From Neolewinella xylanilytica (GTDB lineage: Bacteria > Bacteroidota > Bacteroidia > Chitinophagales > Saprospiraceae): a stretch of DNA of 64,000 nt. The DNA lies in NCBI RefSeq assembly GCF_002934605.1, contig NZ_PTJC01000006.1:1798001-1862000 (forward strand), read 5' to 3'. The notes under the pieces are model-generated. The model saw nothing but the letters and a program-made list of their open reading frames with translations. It was not told where the DNA came from and made no database searches. Made by a program: the position numbers and the translations under genes. Below are positions 25,138 to 34,779 of this stretch, one piece after another. How positions within the stretch are numbered: position 1 is the stretch's first letter; each line of letters begins with the position of its first letter.

Positions 25138-25632
25138 ATGAATACCAAGGCGTTAACTGAAATGAAGTGGCGTCGCTATGACGGCCGTCGGATTGAGGGC
25201 GACATCCAGGAAGCGGTGGAAAAGACCGTCGTCCGGGAGGTTGCCGCCGGGCACCGCCTCAAGGTCTGCATCGGTACCGATAGCCAGGTACGGGGTAAGA
25301 CCGTGGAATTTGCTACCGTCATTGTCTTCCTGCGGGAAAAGCGGGGCGGATTCATGTTCATCGCCAATTACAAAAGCGAAGCGAGGATGAGTCTGCGGGA
25401 ACGCATGATCCTGGAAGTCGGCCGGTCGGTGGAGATCGCTTACGCGCTGTGTGGCATCCTGGACCGCCACCAAGTCGAACTGGAGGTGCACGCCGACATC
25501 AATACCGACCCCCACTTCCAAAGCAACGTTGCGCTTAAGGAAGCGATGGGCTATATCCTGGGGATGGGCTTCGTCTTCAAGGCCAAGCCCGATGCGTTCG
25601 CATCCTCGGCCTGTGCCGATAAGGTTTGCTAG
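25138..25632 (+). CDS. YkuK-family (DUF458) RNase H-like protein
   Basis: A 164-residue cytoplasmic protein. VCIGTDSQVRG (about 42-52) supplies the first acidic position of an RNase H-like fold, and HADINTDPHFQSN (~117-129) and AKPDAFASSACADKVC (~148-163) are the family's conserved central and terminal blocks. The activity of YkuK proteins is not established; the fold suggests a metal-dependent nuclease. The ATG at 25138 is preferred; the frame is open from a TTG at 25075 without family-like residues. It is divergent from the double AAA+ ATPase gene (139 bp between starts), and an M20 peptidase gene follows after 44 bp. Confidence 0.85.
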   Translation: MNTKALTEMKWRRYDGRRIEGDIQEAVEKTVVREVAAGHRLKVCIGTDSQVRGKTVEFATVIVFLREKRGGFMFIANYKSEARMSLRERMILEVGRSVEIAYALCGILDRHQVELEVHADINTDPHFQSNVALKEAMGYILGMGFVFKAKPDAFASSACADKVC

Positions 25633-25676
25633 CCAGCACCGTGGCTACGTATCTTACCGGGTAAATACGAGATCCT

Positions 25677-26975
25677 ATGCGTATCCCAACTATCGTACTG
25701 TCGCTCTGCCTTGCCGCTGTTGCCCATGGCCAATCCGATTACGGTTCCGTAGCCAGCGCCGCCGAGGCCATTGACGGCAAGGTGGTCGAATGGCGCCGGC
25801 ACGTACACCAGTATCCGGAACTCAGCAACCGGGAATTCAAAACCGCCGAGTACATCGCCGACCATTTACGTACGCTCGGCATGGAGGTACGAACGGGCGT
25901 CGCCCACACCGGTGTGGTCGGCATCCTGAAAGGAGAACTGCCGGGACCGACGGTGGCGCTTCGGGCGGATATCGACGCTCTGCCCGTTACGGAACGCGCC
26001 AATCTGCCCTTCGCGAGCAAGGCCACCGGTACCTATCGGGGGGATACGGTAGGCGTAATGCACGCCTGCGGTCACGATACCCACGTTGCCATGCTCATGG
26101 GCGCCGCCCAGTTACTCAGTGAACGGAAGGCGGAGCTTCCCGGCACAGTTGTTTTCCTTTTCCAGCCGGCCGAGGAAGGCGCGCCGGTGGGGGAAGAAGG
26201 CGGGGCGGAGCTGATGGTTAAGGAGGGGGTCCTCCGTGACTATGACGTGGAAGCAGCCTTCGGTATTCACATCAACTCGCAAACCCCCGTCGGACACGTC
26301 AATTACAAACCCGGCGGCATGATGGCCGCCGCCAATCGGTTCGAGATCACGGTAAAGGGTAAACAAGCCCACGGGTCCACCCCCTGGGCGGGGATCGACC
26401 CCATTACCGTAGCCGCCCAGATCGTCACTGGTCTGCAGCTGATCGTCTCCCGCCAAAGCGAATTGACCAAGGAGGCGGTGGTTATCAGCCTGGGCGTCAT
26501 CGAGGGGGGCGTTCGCAACAACATTATTCCCGAAGCGGTGACCATGATCGGCACCATCCGTACGCTGGACGAGGACATGAAACAGGAGGTATTCGAGCGC
26601 ATCCGGGCCACCGCGACGAACATCGCAGAAGCCTCCGGTGCCAGCGCGGAGGTAACCATCGACAAGGGCTATCCGGTCACCTACAACGATCCCGATATGA
26701 CCCAGCGGATGTTGCCAACGGTACAATCCACGCTGGGAGAGGATAACGTCCACCTGGTGAACGCGATCACCGGTGCCGAGGATTTTTCCTACTTCGCCCT
26801 GGAAGTTCCTTCCGTCTTTTACTTTCTGGGAGGCATGTCGCCCGACATGGATCGTTCGGAAGCTCCCGGTCACCATACCCCGGATTTCGTGATCGACGAG
26901 GAAGGCCTGAAATATGGCGTCCAGCTTTACACTAACTTAGCCCTGGACTACCTGCGGAGTGAGCATGGGAAGTAG
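25677..26975 (+). CDS. M20-family amidohydrolase/carboxypeptidase, secreted
   Basis: A 432-residue enzyme with a signal peptide (MRIPTIVLSLCLAAVAHG). The di-metal site is spelled out by HACGHDTH (about 124-131), QPAEEG (~162-167), FGIHINS (~199-205) and the C-terminal HHTPDF (~402-407). GGVRNNIIPEA and GKQAHGSTP belong to the lid/dimerisation domain. The family covers hippurate hydrolases and IAA-amino-acid hydrolases that cleave N-acyl amino acids. Secretion suggests it acts on peptides or N-acyl amino acids in the periplasm. The next gene begins inside its last codons (26965). Confidence 0.92.
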   Translation: MRIPTIVLSLCLAAVAHGQSDYGSVASAAEAIDGKVVEWRRHVHQYPELSNREFKTAEYIADHLRTLGMEVRTGVAHTGVVGILKGELPGPTVALRADIDALPVTERANLPFASKATGTYRGDTVGVMHACGHDTHVAMLMGAAQLLSERKAELPGTVVFLFQPAEEGAPVGEEGGAELMVKEGVLRDYDVEAAFGIHINSQTPVGHVNYKPGGMMAAANRFEITVKGKQAHGSTPWAGIDPITVAAQIVTGLQLIVSRQSELTKEAVVISLGVIEGGVRNNIIPEAVTMIGTIRTLDEDMKQEVFERIRATATNIAEASGASAEVTIDKGYPVTYNDPDMTQRMLPTVQSTLGEDNVHLVNAITGAEDFSYFALEVPSVFYFLGGMSPDMDRSEAPGHHTPDFVIDEEGLKYGVQLYTNLALDYLRSEHGK

Positions 26976-27912
26976 AGCCCTACGGTGCCTTTTCCTACTG
27001 ATCGGCATGCTGCAGCTGGCCACGGCAGTGGCTCAGTTCGATAGTACGTACGTGGAAACGTTCGCCTCCCGTACCCGCGTCAACGGCGGCCTTCGCTACC
27101 GGGACAATTCAGCCAGCATATCCGTCGGTGGGGCGCAGTCGCTTACGCTCTCCAATAAGGGGCTGGCCGTCCGGTTCGGTGGGCGTTACAAGTGGTTGGG
27201 CTACACCTTTAGCATTCCCGTGAGTGACCTGGGCACCGACAGCGAGCTGGGGGACGCCACTTCACTTGGCGTAAACTTGCAGCTTTACCGCGATAAGTTT
27301 TACCTGAATCTCAATGCCCGACGCACGGTCGGCTTCGTACGGCGCAGCCCGGGAGATCCCGATTATTTCCGCCGCGACATTAAGTTCCTGAATATCCTGG
27401 TGTACGGGTTCCGTATCCTCAATTCCAAGGAATTCAGCCTCGGTTCGGCCTTTAGGCAGCGCAGCAGACAGTTGAAAAACTCGGGTTCTTTTCTGTTGGC
27501 CGGCATGGCTAACCGGCAGGTACTTACAGCCAACCAACTTACGCTGCCCGCCCCGGAATCCGATGCATTGGTCATTGACCGGTATTCCCAGGTAAAATTC
27601 GGGGTGGGTTTGGGCTACGCCTACACCTTTCTGTTCGGCAAAAATCTATTCGTTACGCCGCTGGCCGTAGTAGGCCCGGAAGTTCGGTTCGTAGACTACG
27701 ATCCGGTGGCATCCCAACGCGAGGTAGAGGGGGTGCGGCTCAGTTTGCGGTTTCGCACGCGACTGGCCTTCGGGTATAATGGCCGGCACAACTACCTTGC
27801 CATTACCGCGGCCTATCTTCCCAGCTACGATGCCACGGAGACTTTGGATACGAGAGTGGACGAAACCCGCATCGAGTTGATTCTGGGCCACCGTTTTCAC
27901 GGAACCCGATAA
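26965..27912 (+). CDS. DUF4421 family outer-membrane-type protein
   Basis: 315 residues with a signal peptide (hydrophobic CLFLLIGMLQLATAVA) and alternating beta-strand sequence, ending in a short aromatic strand (ELILGHRFHGTR). The pattern KEFSLGSAFRQRSRQLKNSG with SFLLAGMANRQ is characteristic of DUF4421. A beta-barrel in the outer membrane is the natural inference; no ligand is known. The start overlaps the preceding M20 gene by 11 nt (ATG inside the sequence for HGK-stop), which suggests translational coupling. A GTG at 26959 is the other possible start. Confidence 0.8.
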   Translation: MGSRALRCLFLLIGMLQLATAVAQFDSTYVETFASRTRVNGGLRYRDNSASISVGGAQSLTLSNKGLAVRFGGRYKWLGYTFSIPVSDLGTDSELGDATSLGVNLQLYRDKFYLNLNARRTVGFVRRSPGDPDYFRRDIKFLNILVYGFRILNSKEFSLGSAFRQRSRQLKNSGSFLLAGMANRQVLTANQLTLPAPESDALVIDRYSQVKFGVGLGYAYTFLFGKNLFVTPLAVVGPEVRFVDYDPVASQREVEGVRLSLRFRTRLAFGYNGRHNYLAITAAYLPSYDATETLDTRVDETRIELILGHRFHGTR

Positions 27913-27921
27913 TTCCCCTTT

Positions 27922-28272
27922 ATGACGCTTTTTGCTTATGGCTTCGCGGTGATCCTGATCGCCGCCGGCATCTACCACTTTGTGAATCCTTCCTTTTACT
28001 ACCCCATTATCCCCGGTTGGATGCCGCGGGTAGCGGCCAATGTAGCCGGCGGAGTAGCCGAGATTCTCATCGGATTGGGCATGCTGGTTCCCGCCACTCG
28101 TGAACTTTCTCTCTGGTCGGCGGCTATTCTTATGGCGCTCTTCTTGCCCATCCATGTCGTAGATTTGCTCCGCGATCGACCGGTAATCGGAAGCAAGCTG
28201 ATTGCCGTTCTGCGGCTACTCCTCCAGTTTCTCTTGATCGGATGGCTGGTGTGGGAAGCCCGAAGAGGGTAG
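27922..28272 (+). CDS. DoxX-like small membrane protein
   Basis: 116 residues with four predicted transmembrane helices (about 4-21, 38-57, 63-80 and 92-111). The motif YHFVNPSFYYPIIPGWMP (about 18-35) and helix spacing are typical of DoxX-like/DUF4149-like proteins common in Bacteroidota. The function is unknown; some DoxX members associate with oxidoreductases in redox homeostasis. It begins 9 bp after the DUF4421 gene on the same strand and is probably co-transcribed with it. Confidence 0.8.
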   Translation: MTLFAYGFAVILIAAGIYHFVNPSFYYPIIPGWMPRVAANVAGGVAEILIGLGMLVPATRELSLWSAAILMALFLPIHVVDLLRDRPVIGSKLIAVLRLLLQFLLIGWLVWEARRG

Positions 28273-28380
28273 GGCGCCGCGCGCGGGTGTAAGGGTGTTG
28301 TCAAATCCGTAAAGTACTCCCCGTGGTACACTATTATGCAATCCCGCGGTGTTCTGCATCTAGCGGATAAATTGAAGCAA

Positions 28381-29319
28381 ATGGACATTACACTAACGGA
28401 AAGTGAAAAGCGTGGCGACCGCACCGGCAAGATCGTCGCCACGGTAGGGGCCATCCTGATCGTAGCCCTGCTGCTATGGCCCATCTTCTTTTTTCAGAAC
28501 CCACCCCCGGGGCAACCCGGTATTTTGGTAAACCTCGGTATCGTGGATATGGGGCAGGGCGAAGAGAATGCCCCGGCCCCCGCTGAGCCGGAGCCCGAGG
28601 AAGTGGTCGTGCCTACGCCCCCCCTTCCCCAGAATCCGCCACCGCCACCGCCCCGGGTCGATCCGGACCCGCAACCGGAGCAACGCGAAGTCGTCGTGAC
28701 CGAAGATCCGGAAGTAGTCGCGTTACGGAAGCAAAAGGCACGGGAAGAAGCACAACGGCAGGCCGAGCAACGCCGCATCCAGCAAGAGGCGGAGGCGGAA
28801 CGGCGGAAACAGCAAGCCGAGGCCGAGGCCCGCCGACGGCAGGAAGCGGAAGCCGAACGGCAGCGCCAGGCTGAGGCGGAGGCCGCCCGCCGCCGGCAGG
28901 CGGAAGCGGATGCACTCAAGGGACAACTCGGTGGCGCCTTCGGGCAAGGATCGGGTAACGGCAATACCGGCCGCCCCGGCAATCAGGGCGTCGATAACGG
29001 AGATCCCAACGCCGATCGCCTGAGTGGTATTTCCACCGGTAGTGGTCGCGTGAGTGGTGGATTGAGCGGTCGTGGCGTCCTCGCCAGCCCTCCGGTCCAG
29101 GAAAACAGCCAGGTGTCCGGTACCGTAGTTATCGAGGTTTGCGTCAATCCCCGCGGTGAGATCAGTCGCGCCGACTACACCCAGAATGGCAGCAGCACCG
29201 CCGATCCGGCCCTTGTCGCAGCCGCACGTAAAAACGCCCTCCGGTGGCGCTTCGCGGCCAATGAACTTGCCCCCGCCGAGCAGTGCGGTCGCATCAGTTA
29301 CAATTTCAAGGTGCAGTAA
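28381..29319 (+). CDS. TonB-type energy transducer with TolA-like coiled coil
   Basis: A 312-residue inner-membrane protein. After a short cytoplasmic head (MDITLTESEKRGDRTGK) comes one membrane helix (about 21-37), a Pro-rich region (~60-100; PPPPPPRVDP), an Arg/Glu/Ala/Gln coiled coil (~120-190, TolA-like), a Gly/Asn-rich linker and a C-terminal TonB-like domain (VIEVCVNPRGEISRADY, then ALRWRFAANEL). Such proteins couple the proton-motive force to TonB-dependent receptors such as the SusC of this window; a specific pairing is not shown. The ATG at 28381 is preferred over 28336 because the head then matches related proteins. ExbB/ExbD genes are not adjacent. Confidence 0.85.
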   Translation: MDITLTESEKRGDRTGKIVATVGAILIVALLLWPIFFFQNPPPGQPGILVNLGIVDMGQGEENAPAPAEPEPEEVVVPTPPLPQNPPPPPPRVDPDPQPEQREVVVTEDPEVVALRKQKAREEAQRQAEQRRIQQEAEAERRKQQAEAEARRRQEAEAERQRQAEAEAARRRQAEADALKGQLGGAFGQGSGNGNTGRPGNQGVDNGDPNADRLSGISTGSGRVSGGLSGRGVLASPPVQENSQVSGTVVIEVCVNPRGEISRADYTQNGSSTADPALVAAARKNALRWRFAANELAPAEQCGRISYNFKVQ

Positions 29320-29443
29320 GCTTACGGTAACGCTTGGTCCGGTACGGCGTGGGCAGGAATAGCCGCGTCACAAGCTGGAGGGAAGGGAAACCGTCCGCTG
29401 GTGTCCCCGGTACGTAGCCGCGGGCCTTTCAGGGAGGTACATT

Positions 29444-29502
29444 AAAAAAAGGAGCCTTAGGTGAATTCCGAAGAAACATGTCTTCGGTTCACCCAAGGCT
29501 CC
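29444..29502 (-). terminator. Intrinsic terminator of the sdhCAB operon
   Basis: Arms at 29451-29474 and 29481-29502 pair over about 22 bp (GGAGCCTTAGGTGAA with TTCACCCAAGGCTCC, then CCGAAGA/TCTTCGG) with an ACATG-like loop. On the reverse strand the stem is followed by TTTTTTT (29444-29450). It lies 33 bp beyond the sdhB stop. Confidence 0.88.
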
Positions 29503-29534
29503 CGTTACCGTTTGCGCTTCCGGATGGGATCGGC

Positions 29535-30302
29535 TTAGTTCGCTACCTTTTCACTCCCCAACGTAGCGCCGATGTACTGGCGATTGAGGCGGGCGATGTG
29601 CTCTACCGAAATACCCTTGGGGCATTCCGCCTCGCAGGCGGTGATGTTGGAACAACGGCCGAACCCTTCGGCGTCGTGCTGGGCGATCATGCGTTGAACG
29701 CGCGTATCCTTTTCTACCTTGCCCTGGGGCATCTGTGCCAGGTGACTGACCTTGGCGCCCACGAAAAGCATGGCCGAGGCGTTCGGGCAGGCGGCTACAC
29801 AGGCACCGCAACCGATACACGTTGCCGCGTCGAAGGCGTGACTGGCCTGATCTTTTTCAATCGGGATGGCATTGCCATCCTGAGCCTGGCCCGTATCGAT
29901 GCTGATGTATCCACCGGCCTGGATGATGCGGTCGAAGGCATCCCGGTTCACGACGAGGTCCTTCACTACCGGGAAGGCCCGGGAGCGCCAGGGCTCGATA
30001 GTTACGGTCTCACCGTCGCGGAAATGCCGCATGTGGAGCTGGCAGGCCGTGGTTTGCTGCATCGGTCCGTGAGGGTAGCCGTTAATGACGAGCGAACAGG
30101 TACCGCATATTCCTTCGCGGCAGTCGTGTTCGAAGGCGATAGGCTCTTCTTTTTGCTGGATGAGCTTTTCATTCAGTACGTCGAGCATCTCCAGGAAGGA
30201 CATGTGGGTATTTACGCCGTCGAGGGTGTAGTTCACGAACTCTCCCTTAGGGTATTTTCCTCCCTGACGCCAGATCTTCAGTTTCAGTGTCATGTTTTCC
30301 AT
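29535..30302 (-). CDS. sdhB: Succinate dehydrogenase/fumarate reductase iron-sulfur subunit
   Basis: A 255-residue electron-transfer subunit linking the flavoprotein to the membrane cytochrome. The [2Fe-2S] cysteines are Cys61, Cys66, Cys69 and Cys87 (CREGICGTC). The C-terminal cluster ligands are Cys162, 165, 168 and 172 ([11 protein letters not shown]) with Cys217, 223 and 227 ([11 protein letters not shown]), which fit the [4Fe-4S] and [3Fe-4S] centres. It is the last gene of sdhCAB, 6 bp after sdhA, and is followed by a strong terminator. A methionine at codon 4 is an alternative start. Confidence 0.97.
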   Translation of the reverse strand: MENMTLKLKIWRQGGKYPKGEFVNYTLDGVNTHMSFLEMLDVLNEKLIQQKEEPIAFEHDCREGICGTCSLVINGYPHGPMQQTTACQLHMRHFRDGETVTIEPWRSRAFPVVKDLVVNRDAFDRIIQAGGYISIDTGQAQDGNAIPIEKDQASHAFDAATCIGCGACVAACPNASAMLFVGAKVSHLAQMPQGKVEKDTRVQRMIAQHDAEGFGRCSNITACEAECPKGISVEHIARLNRQYIGATLGSEKVAN

Positions 30303-30308
30303 GGCGAA

Positions 30309-32303
30309 TTATTTGTAGGACCTGGTCTTCAGTTCCACGTTTTCGAAAATCAATTCTTCCTTGTGCAGGATGGGGTCGGTATCGTCCCATTCCCAGGCGC
30401 TGACGTAAGCGTACTCGTCGTCACGCCGTAGGGCCTCGCCGTCTTCGGACTGGTACTCTTCCCGGAAGTGACCGCCGCAGCTTTCGTTGCGATCGAGGGC
30501 ATCGAGCATCATCAATTCTCCCAACTCGAGGAAGTCGGCTACCCGCAGGGCTTTTTCCAGCTCCGGATTGTATTCCTTAACCTGGCCGGGTACGTAAACC
30601 GATTCCCAGAATTCCTTGCGCAGCTCCCGGATCATGCGTCGTCCTTTCTGCAGCCCTTCGGCGTTGCGGGCCATACCACAGTACTCCCACATAATTTTGC
30701 CCAACTCCCGGTGGAAGGTTTCGGCGGACTTCGTACCCCGGATGTTCATGATCCGGTCGATGCGCGCTTTAGCTTTCGCTTCGGCTTCCATAAAGGCGGG
30801 ACCATCGGGATCCACCATCGGGTTACGAATTTCCTGCGACAGGAAGGTGCCGATGGTGTACGGCAGAACGAAGTAGCCGTCGGCCAGGCCTTGCATCAGG
30901 GCGGAAGCTCCCAGTCGGTTGGCGCCGTGGTCGCTGAAGTTGGCCTCCCCGATCGCGAAGAGCCCCGGTATATTGGTCTGTAGGTTGTAGTCTACCCACA
31001 GGCCGCCCATGGTGTAGTGCACCGCGGGGTAAATCTTCATCGGCATCACGTAGGGATCTTCCCCGGTGATCTTTTCGTACATCTCGAAGAGGTTGCCGTA
31101 TTTCTCTTCGATTACGGCTACGCCCAGCTGACGGATGCGGTCCTTGCTTGCATTGGGCTCGTTGAGGCTGTGCGCCCGCGATTTACCGTAGCGCACGAAC
31201 GCATCGTCGAAGTCCAGGTAAACGGCCAAACCCGTAGCGCTGACGCCGAGGCCTTCGTCACAGGCGGTTTTAGCGGCCCGGCTGGCGACGTCGCGGGGTA
31301 CCAGGTTGCCAAAGGCGGGGTAGCGGCGCTCGAGGTAGTAGTCGCGGTCGGCTTCGGCGATGTCCAGGCCCGTTTTACGACCTTCCCGGATGGCGGCCGC
31401 GTCTTCCTGGCTTTTGGGTACCCACACCCGACCGTCGTTCCGCAGGGATTCCGACATCAGCGTCAGTTTCGACTGATATTCTCCGCTGACGGGGATACAG
31501 GTTGGGTGAATTTGGGTGAAGCACGGGTTTGCCATGTAGGCGCCCTGCTTAACGGCCCGCCAGGCGGCCGAACCGTTGGAATTCATGGCGTTGGTGGAGA
31601 GGTAAAAGACGTTGCCGTACCCTCCCGTACCGAGCACGACCGCGTGGGCAGCGTGTCGTTCGGTTTCTCCGGTGAGCAGGTTACGGGCGATGATGCCCCG
31701 CGCTTTGCCATCTTCCATGACCAGGTCCACCATTTCGTGGCGGTTGAACAGCTCCACGTTGCCGAGGCTGATCTGGCGGCTCAGCGACTGGTAGGCACCG
31801 AGCAGCAATTGCTGACCGGTTTGTCCCCGCGCATAGAAAGTACGACTGACCTGCACGCCACCGAAGGAGCGGTTGGCGAGGAGTCCACCGTAGTCGCGGG
31901 CGAAGGGGACACCCTGGGCAACCGCCTGGTCGATGATGTTGACACTCACTTCCGCAAGACGGTGTACGTTGGCCTCCCGGCTGCGGTAATCGCCTCCTTT
32001 GATGGTGTCGTAGAAGAGTCGGTAGACGCTGTCGCCGTCGTTCTGGTAGTTTTTAGCCGCGTTAATGCCTCCCTGGGCGGCGATGGAGTGCGCACGGCGG
32101 GGGCTGTCGTGAAAGGTAAATACCTTGACCCGGTAGCCCAACTCGCCAAAGGTAGCGGCGGCGGCTCCACCGGCAAGTCCCGTGCCGACGACAATCACTT
32201 CCAGGCGGCGCTTATTGTTCGGCGCAACCAAGGGCATGGAAGAGCGATACTGCTTCCACTTTTCAGACAATTCCCCGGAGGGTACGTTGGATTGAAATGG
32301 CAT
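30309..32303 (-). CDS. sdhA: Succinate dehydrogenase/fumarate reductase flavoprotein subunit
   Basis: 664 residues; oxidises succinate to fumarate in the TCA cycle and respiratory chain. The N-terminal dinucleotide fold is [19 protein letters not shown] (about 37-55). [18 protein letters not shown] (~68-85) contains the histidine expected to carry FAD covalently. [11 protein letters not shown] and [12 protein letters not shown] belong to the dicarboxylate site and capping domain, and [20 protein letters not shown] is the second FAD contact. The length and the lack of a signal peptide are typical of type-B enzymes in Bacteroidota. It is the middle gene of sdhCAB, 19 bp after sdhC. Confidence 0.97.
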   Translation of the reverse strand: MPFQSNVPSGELSEKWKQYRSSMPLVAPNNKRRLEVIVVGTGLAGGAAAATFGELGYRVKVFTFHDSPRRAHSIAAQGGINAAKNYQNDGDSVYRLFYDTIKGGDYRSREANVHRLAEVSVNIIDQAVAQGVPFARDYGGLLANRSFGGVQVSRTFYARGQTGQQLLLGAYQSLSRQISLGNVELFNRHEMVDLVMEDGKARGIIARNLLTGETERHAAHAVVLGTGGYGNVFYLSTNAMNSNGSAAWRAVKQGAYMANPCFTQIHPTCIPVSGEYQSKLTLMSESLRNDGRVWVPKSQEDAAAIREGRKTGLDIAEADRDYYLERRYPAFGNLVPRDVASRAAKTACDEGLGVSATGLAVYLDFDDAFVRYGKSRAHSLNEPNASKDRIRQLGVAVIEEKYGNLFEMYEKITGEDPYVMPMKIYPAVHYTMGGLWVDYNLQTNIPGLFAIGEANFSDHGANRLGASALMQGLADGYFVLPYTIGTFLSQEIRNPMVDPDGPAFMEAEAKAKARIDRIMNIRGTKSAETFHRELGKIMWEYCGMARNAEGLQKGRRMIRELRKEFWESVYVPGQVKEYNPELEKALRVADFLELGELMMLDALDRNESCGGHFREEYQSEDGEALRRDDEYAYVSAWEWDDTDPILHKEELIFENVELKTRSYK

Positions 32304-32322
32304 AGATTCTTACTTCAGCTGA

Positions 32323-33066
32323 TTATAGGGCCCCGTGATTGCGGAGGTACATGATGATGGGGATGATGGCAAAACCCAACGGCACCAACACACTGTAGGC
32401 GTACCCGACCGCTTTGATCAGGGGGGTATACTTCTTGTGGTTCAGTCCCAGGGACTGGAAGGAGGACCGAAAACCGTGCCAGAGGTGGAAAGCAATGAAG
32501 ATCATGGCTACCACGTAAAAGATCACCATCCAAATATTCTCATAGGTGGCACTGACGAGCGCGTAAAGATTCTTGGCGCCTTTGTACCCTTCGGCCTCAA
32601 AGGCCCCGACGTTGTCGGTAAAGTGCATCTGCCCCCAGAACTGCACCATGTGTACGATGATGAACGCCAGGATTACCATCCCCAGCGATCCCATGTAAAC
32701 GGACGATTTGCTGGCCCCGGCGGTGCGGTCCACCTTGACGGCGTAACGTTGCGTGCCACGCGCTTTCCGGTTGTAATACCAAAGCGCAAGGCCCTGTACG
32801 GCGTGGATAATGATAAAGGCGTAAAGGAGGATCGAAGTGGTTTTAATGACCGGATTATTGGTCATGAAGTAGGCGTAGCTATTGAAACTATAGCCTTCAT
32901 CCTCCACCAGGATCAACTGAAGATTGCCGATCAAGTGCACCACCAAGAAGGTGATCAGGAATAGGCCGGTGAGGGACATGACGATCTTCTGGCCTACGCT
33001 GGACGTAATCATTTTTTGAAACCAGCCAACGCGGGACACCGTACGATCTGCAGTTTTTGTCGCCAT
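32323..33066 (-). CDS. sdhC: Succinate dehydrogenase cytochrome b558 subunit
   Basis: 247 residues with five predicted membrane helices in one chain, the type-B arrangement in which one subunit replaces SdhC and SdhD and binds two haems. Histidines in helix contexts VVHLIGNLQL (about 43-52), AFIIIHAVQGLALW (~84-97), IIVHMVQFWGQMHF (~136-149) and FIAFHLWHGFRSSF (~190-203) are good haem ligands. It is the first gene of sdhCAB, with a consensus promoter 27 nt upstream. Confidence 0.95.
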   Translation of the reverse strand: MATKTADRTVSRVGWFQKMITSSVGQKIVMSLTGLFLITFLVVHLIGNLQLILVEDEGYSFNSYAYFMTNNPVIKTTSILLYAFIIIHAVQGLALWYYNRKARGTQRYAVKVDRTAGASKSSVYMGSLGMVILAFIIVHMVQFWGQMHFTDNVGAFEAEGYKGAKNLYALVSATYENIWMVIFYVVAMIFIAFHLWHGFRSSFQSLGLNHKKYTPLIKAVGYAYSVLVPLGFAIIPIIMYLRNHGAL

Positions 33067-33092
33067 ACCAAGTACTCGATTTTTGTGAGCAG

Positions 33093-33121
33093 CAAAGCTA
33101 ACAAGTAAATCCGTAGACCAA
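33093..33121 (-). promoter_or_regulatory. sdhCAB promoter
   Basis: On the reverse strand, a -33 TTG (33121-33119) and a perfect -7 TAGCTTTG (33100-33093) are separated by 18 bp. The predicted transcription start is near 33087, which leaves a leader of about 20 nt before the sdhC ATG. Confidence 0.7.
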
Positions 33122-33164
33122 TAGTGTGGTTGCGGGCCGTATCCGGACGGGTACTTATTTAGAT

Positions 33165-33208
33165 TTATTCAAATTAAAGGGCCTCCCCGGTAGTCCGGAG
33201 AGGCCCTT
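33165..33208 (-). terminator. Intrinsic terminator of trxA
   Basis: AAGGGCCTC (33177-33185) and GAGGCCCTT (33200-33208) form a perfect 9-bp stem with an inner CCGG/CCGG pair. On the reverse strand it is followed by TTTAATTTG. It lies 25 bp beyond the trxA stop and just upstream of the sdh promoter. Confidence 0.8.
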
Positions 33209-33233
33209 AGTCAAGATAGAAAACCGGAGGCGG

Positions 33234-33560
33234 TTAGGCCGCTTCCAGTTGTGCTTCGATCTTTTTGGCGAGTGCCTCCTTCGTTGCGAAACCGACGTGC
33301 TTGTCGACCACCTCTCCGTCTTTCAGGATAAGGATGGTCGGGATGTTCCGGACGCCGTAACGTTGGGTTAGTTCCGCGTTTTCGTCAACGTCGACTTTGG
33401 CGATCAGTGCTTTACCGTCGTATTCCTGGGATAACTCCTCTACGACCGGGCCGATCATTTTACAGGGGCCGCACCATTCCGCCCAAAAGTCTACGAGCGC
33501 GATGCCTTTTTTTTCGAGTACTTCCGCTTTGAAGTTGCTGTCCGTTAGGGTAAAAGCCAT
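33234..33560 (-). CDS. trxA: Thioredoxin
   Basis: A 108-residue cytoplasmic disulfide reductase. The active site WCGPC has Cys30 and Cys33, preceded by VDFWAE; the cis-proline loop is VRNIPTILIL (about 72-81), and KHVGFATKEAL closes the fold. The start MAFTLTDSNF at 33560 gives the canonical length; the frame is open to 33689 but that extension is not thioredoxin-like. It is monocistronic with its own terminator. In a bacillithiol-type organism thioredoxin is expected to run in parallel with that thiol. Confidence 0.97.
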   Translation of the reverse strand: MAFTLTDSNFKAEVLEKKGIALVDFWAEWCGPCKMIGPVVEELSQEYDGKALIAKVDVDENAELTQRYGVRNIPTILILKDGEVVDKHVGFATKEALAKKIEAQLEAA

Positions 33561-33654
33561 GCTAGTATAATTTAAATTATTCGTGCAAAACGCACGACAA
33601 TTAAACGCCAGGGGGACCTGATAGTTGTATGTACAAAGATCTTCGCCCCTAAAC

Positions 33655-34779
33655 GTGCCCCATCCCCGTAATTTTCCGCACCTGCGCACCGCCGCCCTTC
33701 CCTGGCTCGGTGGACTGCTCGTTGTCAGTTTAGCGCTGCGCGTCTTGCTACCCGCTTCGGTGCTGGAGATTGCCTATAGTCGGGGCCTGTTTCCCCTGTT
33801 CCGATCGGTCTGGGATCATTCAATCGGCCTGGTTCCCGTACCGGTATTTTACCTGTTTTGGGCCGGGATCATCGGCCTGATCGTCCTTGAAATGCGCCGT
33901 TTTCGCCGGATCAGCTCCGCGGCGACAGAGAAACGGAAGCGGCGCGCCGCCTTGGCCGTCGGCCTGCATCTACTGGCTTACCTCATCACGCTGGTCATTG
34001 CCTTCTTATGGTTGTGGGGCTATAATTACGGTCGCCAGCCCGTAGAGGAGCGGCTGGCGTTCGAGCTTTACGAGCCGCCCCTGCCCGAGCTGCGGGAACG
34101 CGTCTTCCGGATGGGCGATCGCCTGGCGCACCTCCGCGCCGCGGTTACCCATGATACGGTTGCCATTTCCATCGACCGCTTTCCAACCGACCTGGAGGTA
34201 TCCGTGCGCCCCTTGGTGGCCGCCGCCCTCGAACGCCACCGGTATCCCGCTCCCGGGGCGCCCCGGGCCTGGGAATTGCTGCCGAATGGCATTCTGTTGC
34301 GCCTGAGCACCGCCGGAGTGTACTGGCCCTGGGCGGGGCAGGGGAATATTGACGCTGGCCTGCACCCCCTGCAGAAGCCGGCGGTCATGGCGCACGAACT
34401 GGCGCACGCTTACGGATTCGGTGACGAAGGTACCTGCTCGTTCTGGGGGTACCTGGCGGCGGACGAGTCGGACGATCCCCTCCTGCGCTACGCGCTCGAA
34501 CTGGCCTACTGGCGGCATATCGCCGGCCTGCTTCGCTACGCCGACCCCGAGGGCTACCTCGAGTGGCGAGAAAGCCGGCTAGCCCCTGGCATACGCAATG
34601 ACCTGGAAGCCATCTACGCCAACGGGGAGCAATACCGCGACATTGCGCCCGTCCTGCGGGATGCTACGTATACGGCCTACCTAAAAGCGCAGGGTATTGA
34701 AGAGGGCCTGTTAAACTACGGCCGGGTGGTACGAATGGTGGAGGGGTACCGGCGCGCCTTCACTCCGCCGGGCGAATGA
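33655..34779 (+). CDS. DUF3810 family membrane zinc-peptidase-like protein
   Basis: About 374 residues. Three hydrophobic segments occupy the first 125 residues. A soluble domain with the zincin motif MAHELAHAYGFGDE (His codons at 34393 and 34405) and a following Glu-rich segment is the hallmark of DUF3810. A metalloprotease function is inferred from HExxH only. The start is uncertain: GTG at 33655 is chosen, and a TTG at 33625 would add ten residues. A degenerate -7-like box (GATCTTCG, near 33640) precedes the GTG. Its 3' end overlaps the convergent OmpA-like gene by 20 bp. Confidence 0.82.
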   Translation: MPHPRNFPHLRTAALPWLGGLLVVSLALRVLLPASVLEIAYSRGLFPLFRSVWDHSIGLVPVPVFYLFWAGIIGLIVLEMRRFRRISSAATEKRKRRAALAVGLHLLAYLITLVIAFLWLWGYNYGRQPVEERLAFELYEPPLPELRERVFRMGDRLAHLRAAVTHDTVAISIDRFPTDLEVSVRPLVAAALERHRYPAPGAPRAWELLPNGILLRLSTAGVYWPWAGQGNIDAGLHPLQKPAVMAHELAHAYGFGDEGTCSFWGYLAADESDDPLLRYALELAYWRHIAGLLRYADPEGYLEWRESRLAPGIRNDLEAIYANGEQYRDIAPVLRDATYTAYLKAQGIEEGLLNYGRVVRMVEGYRRAFTPPGE

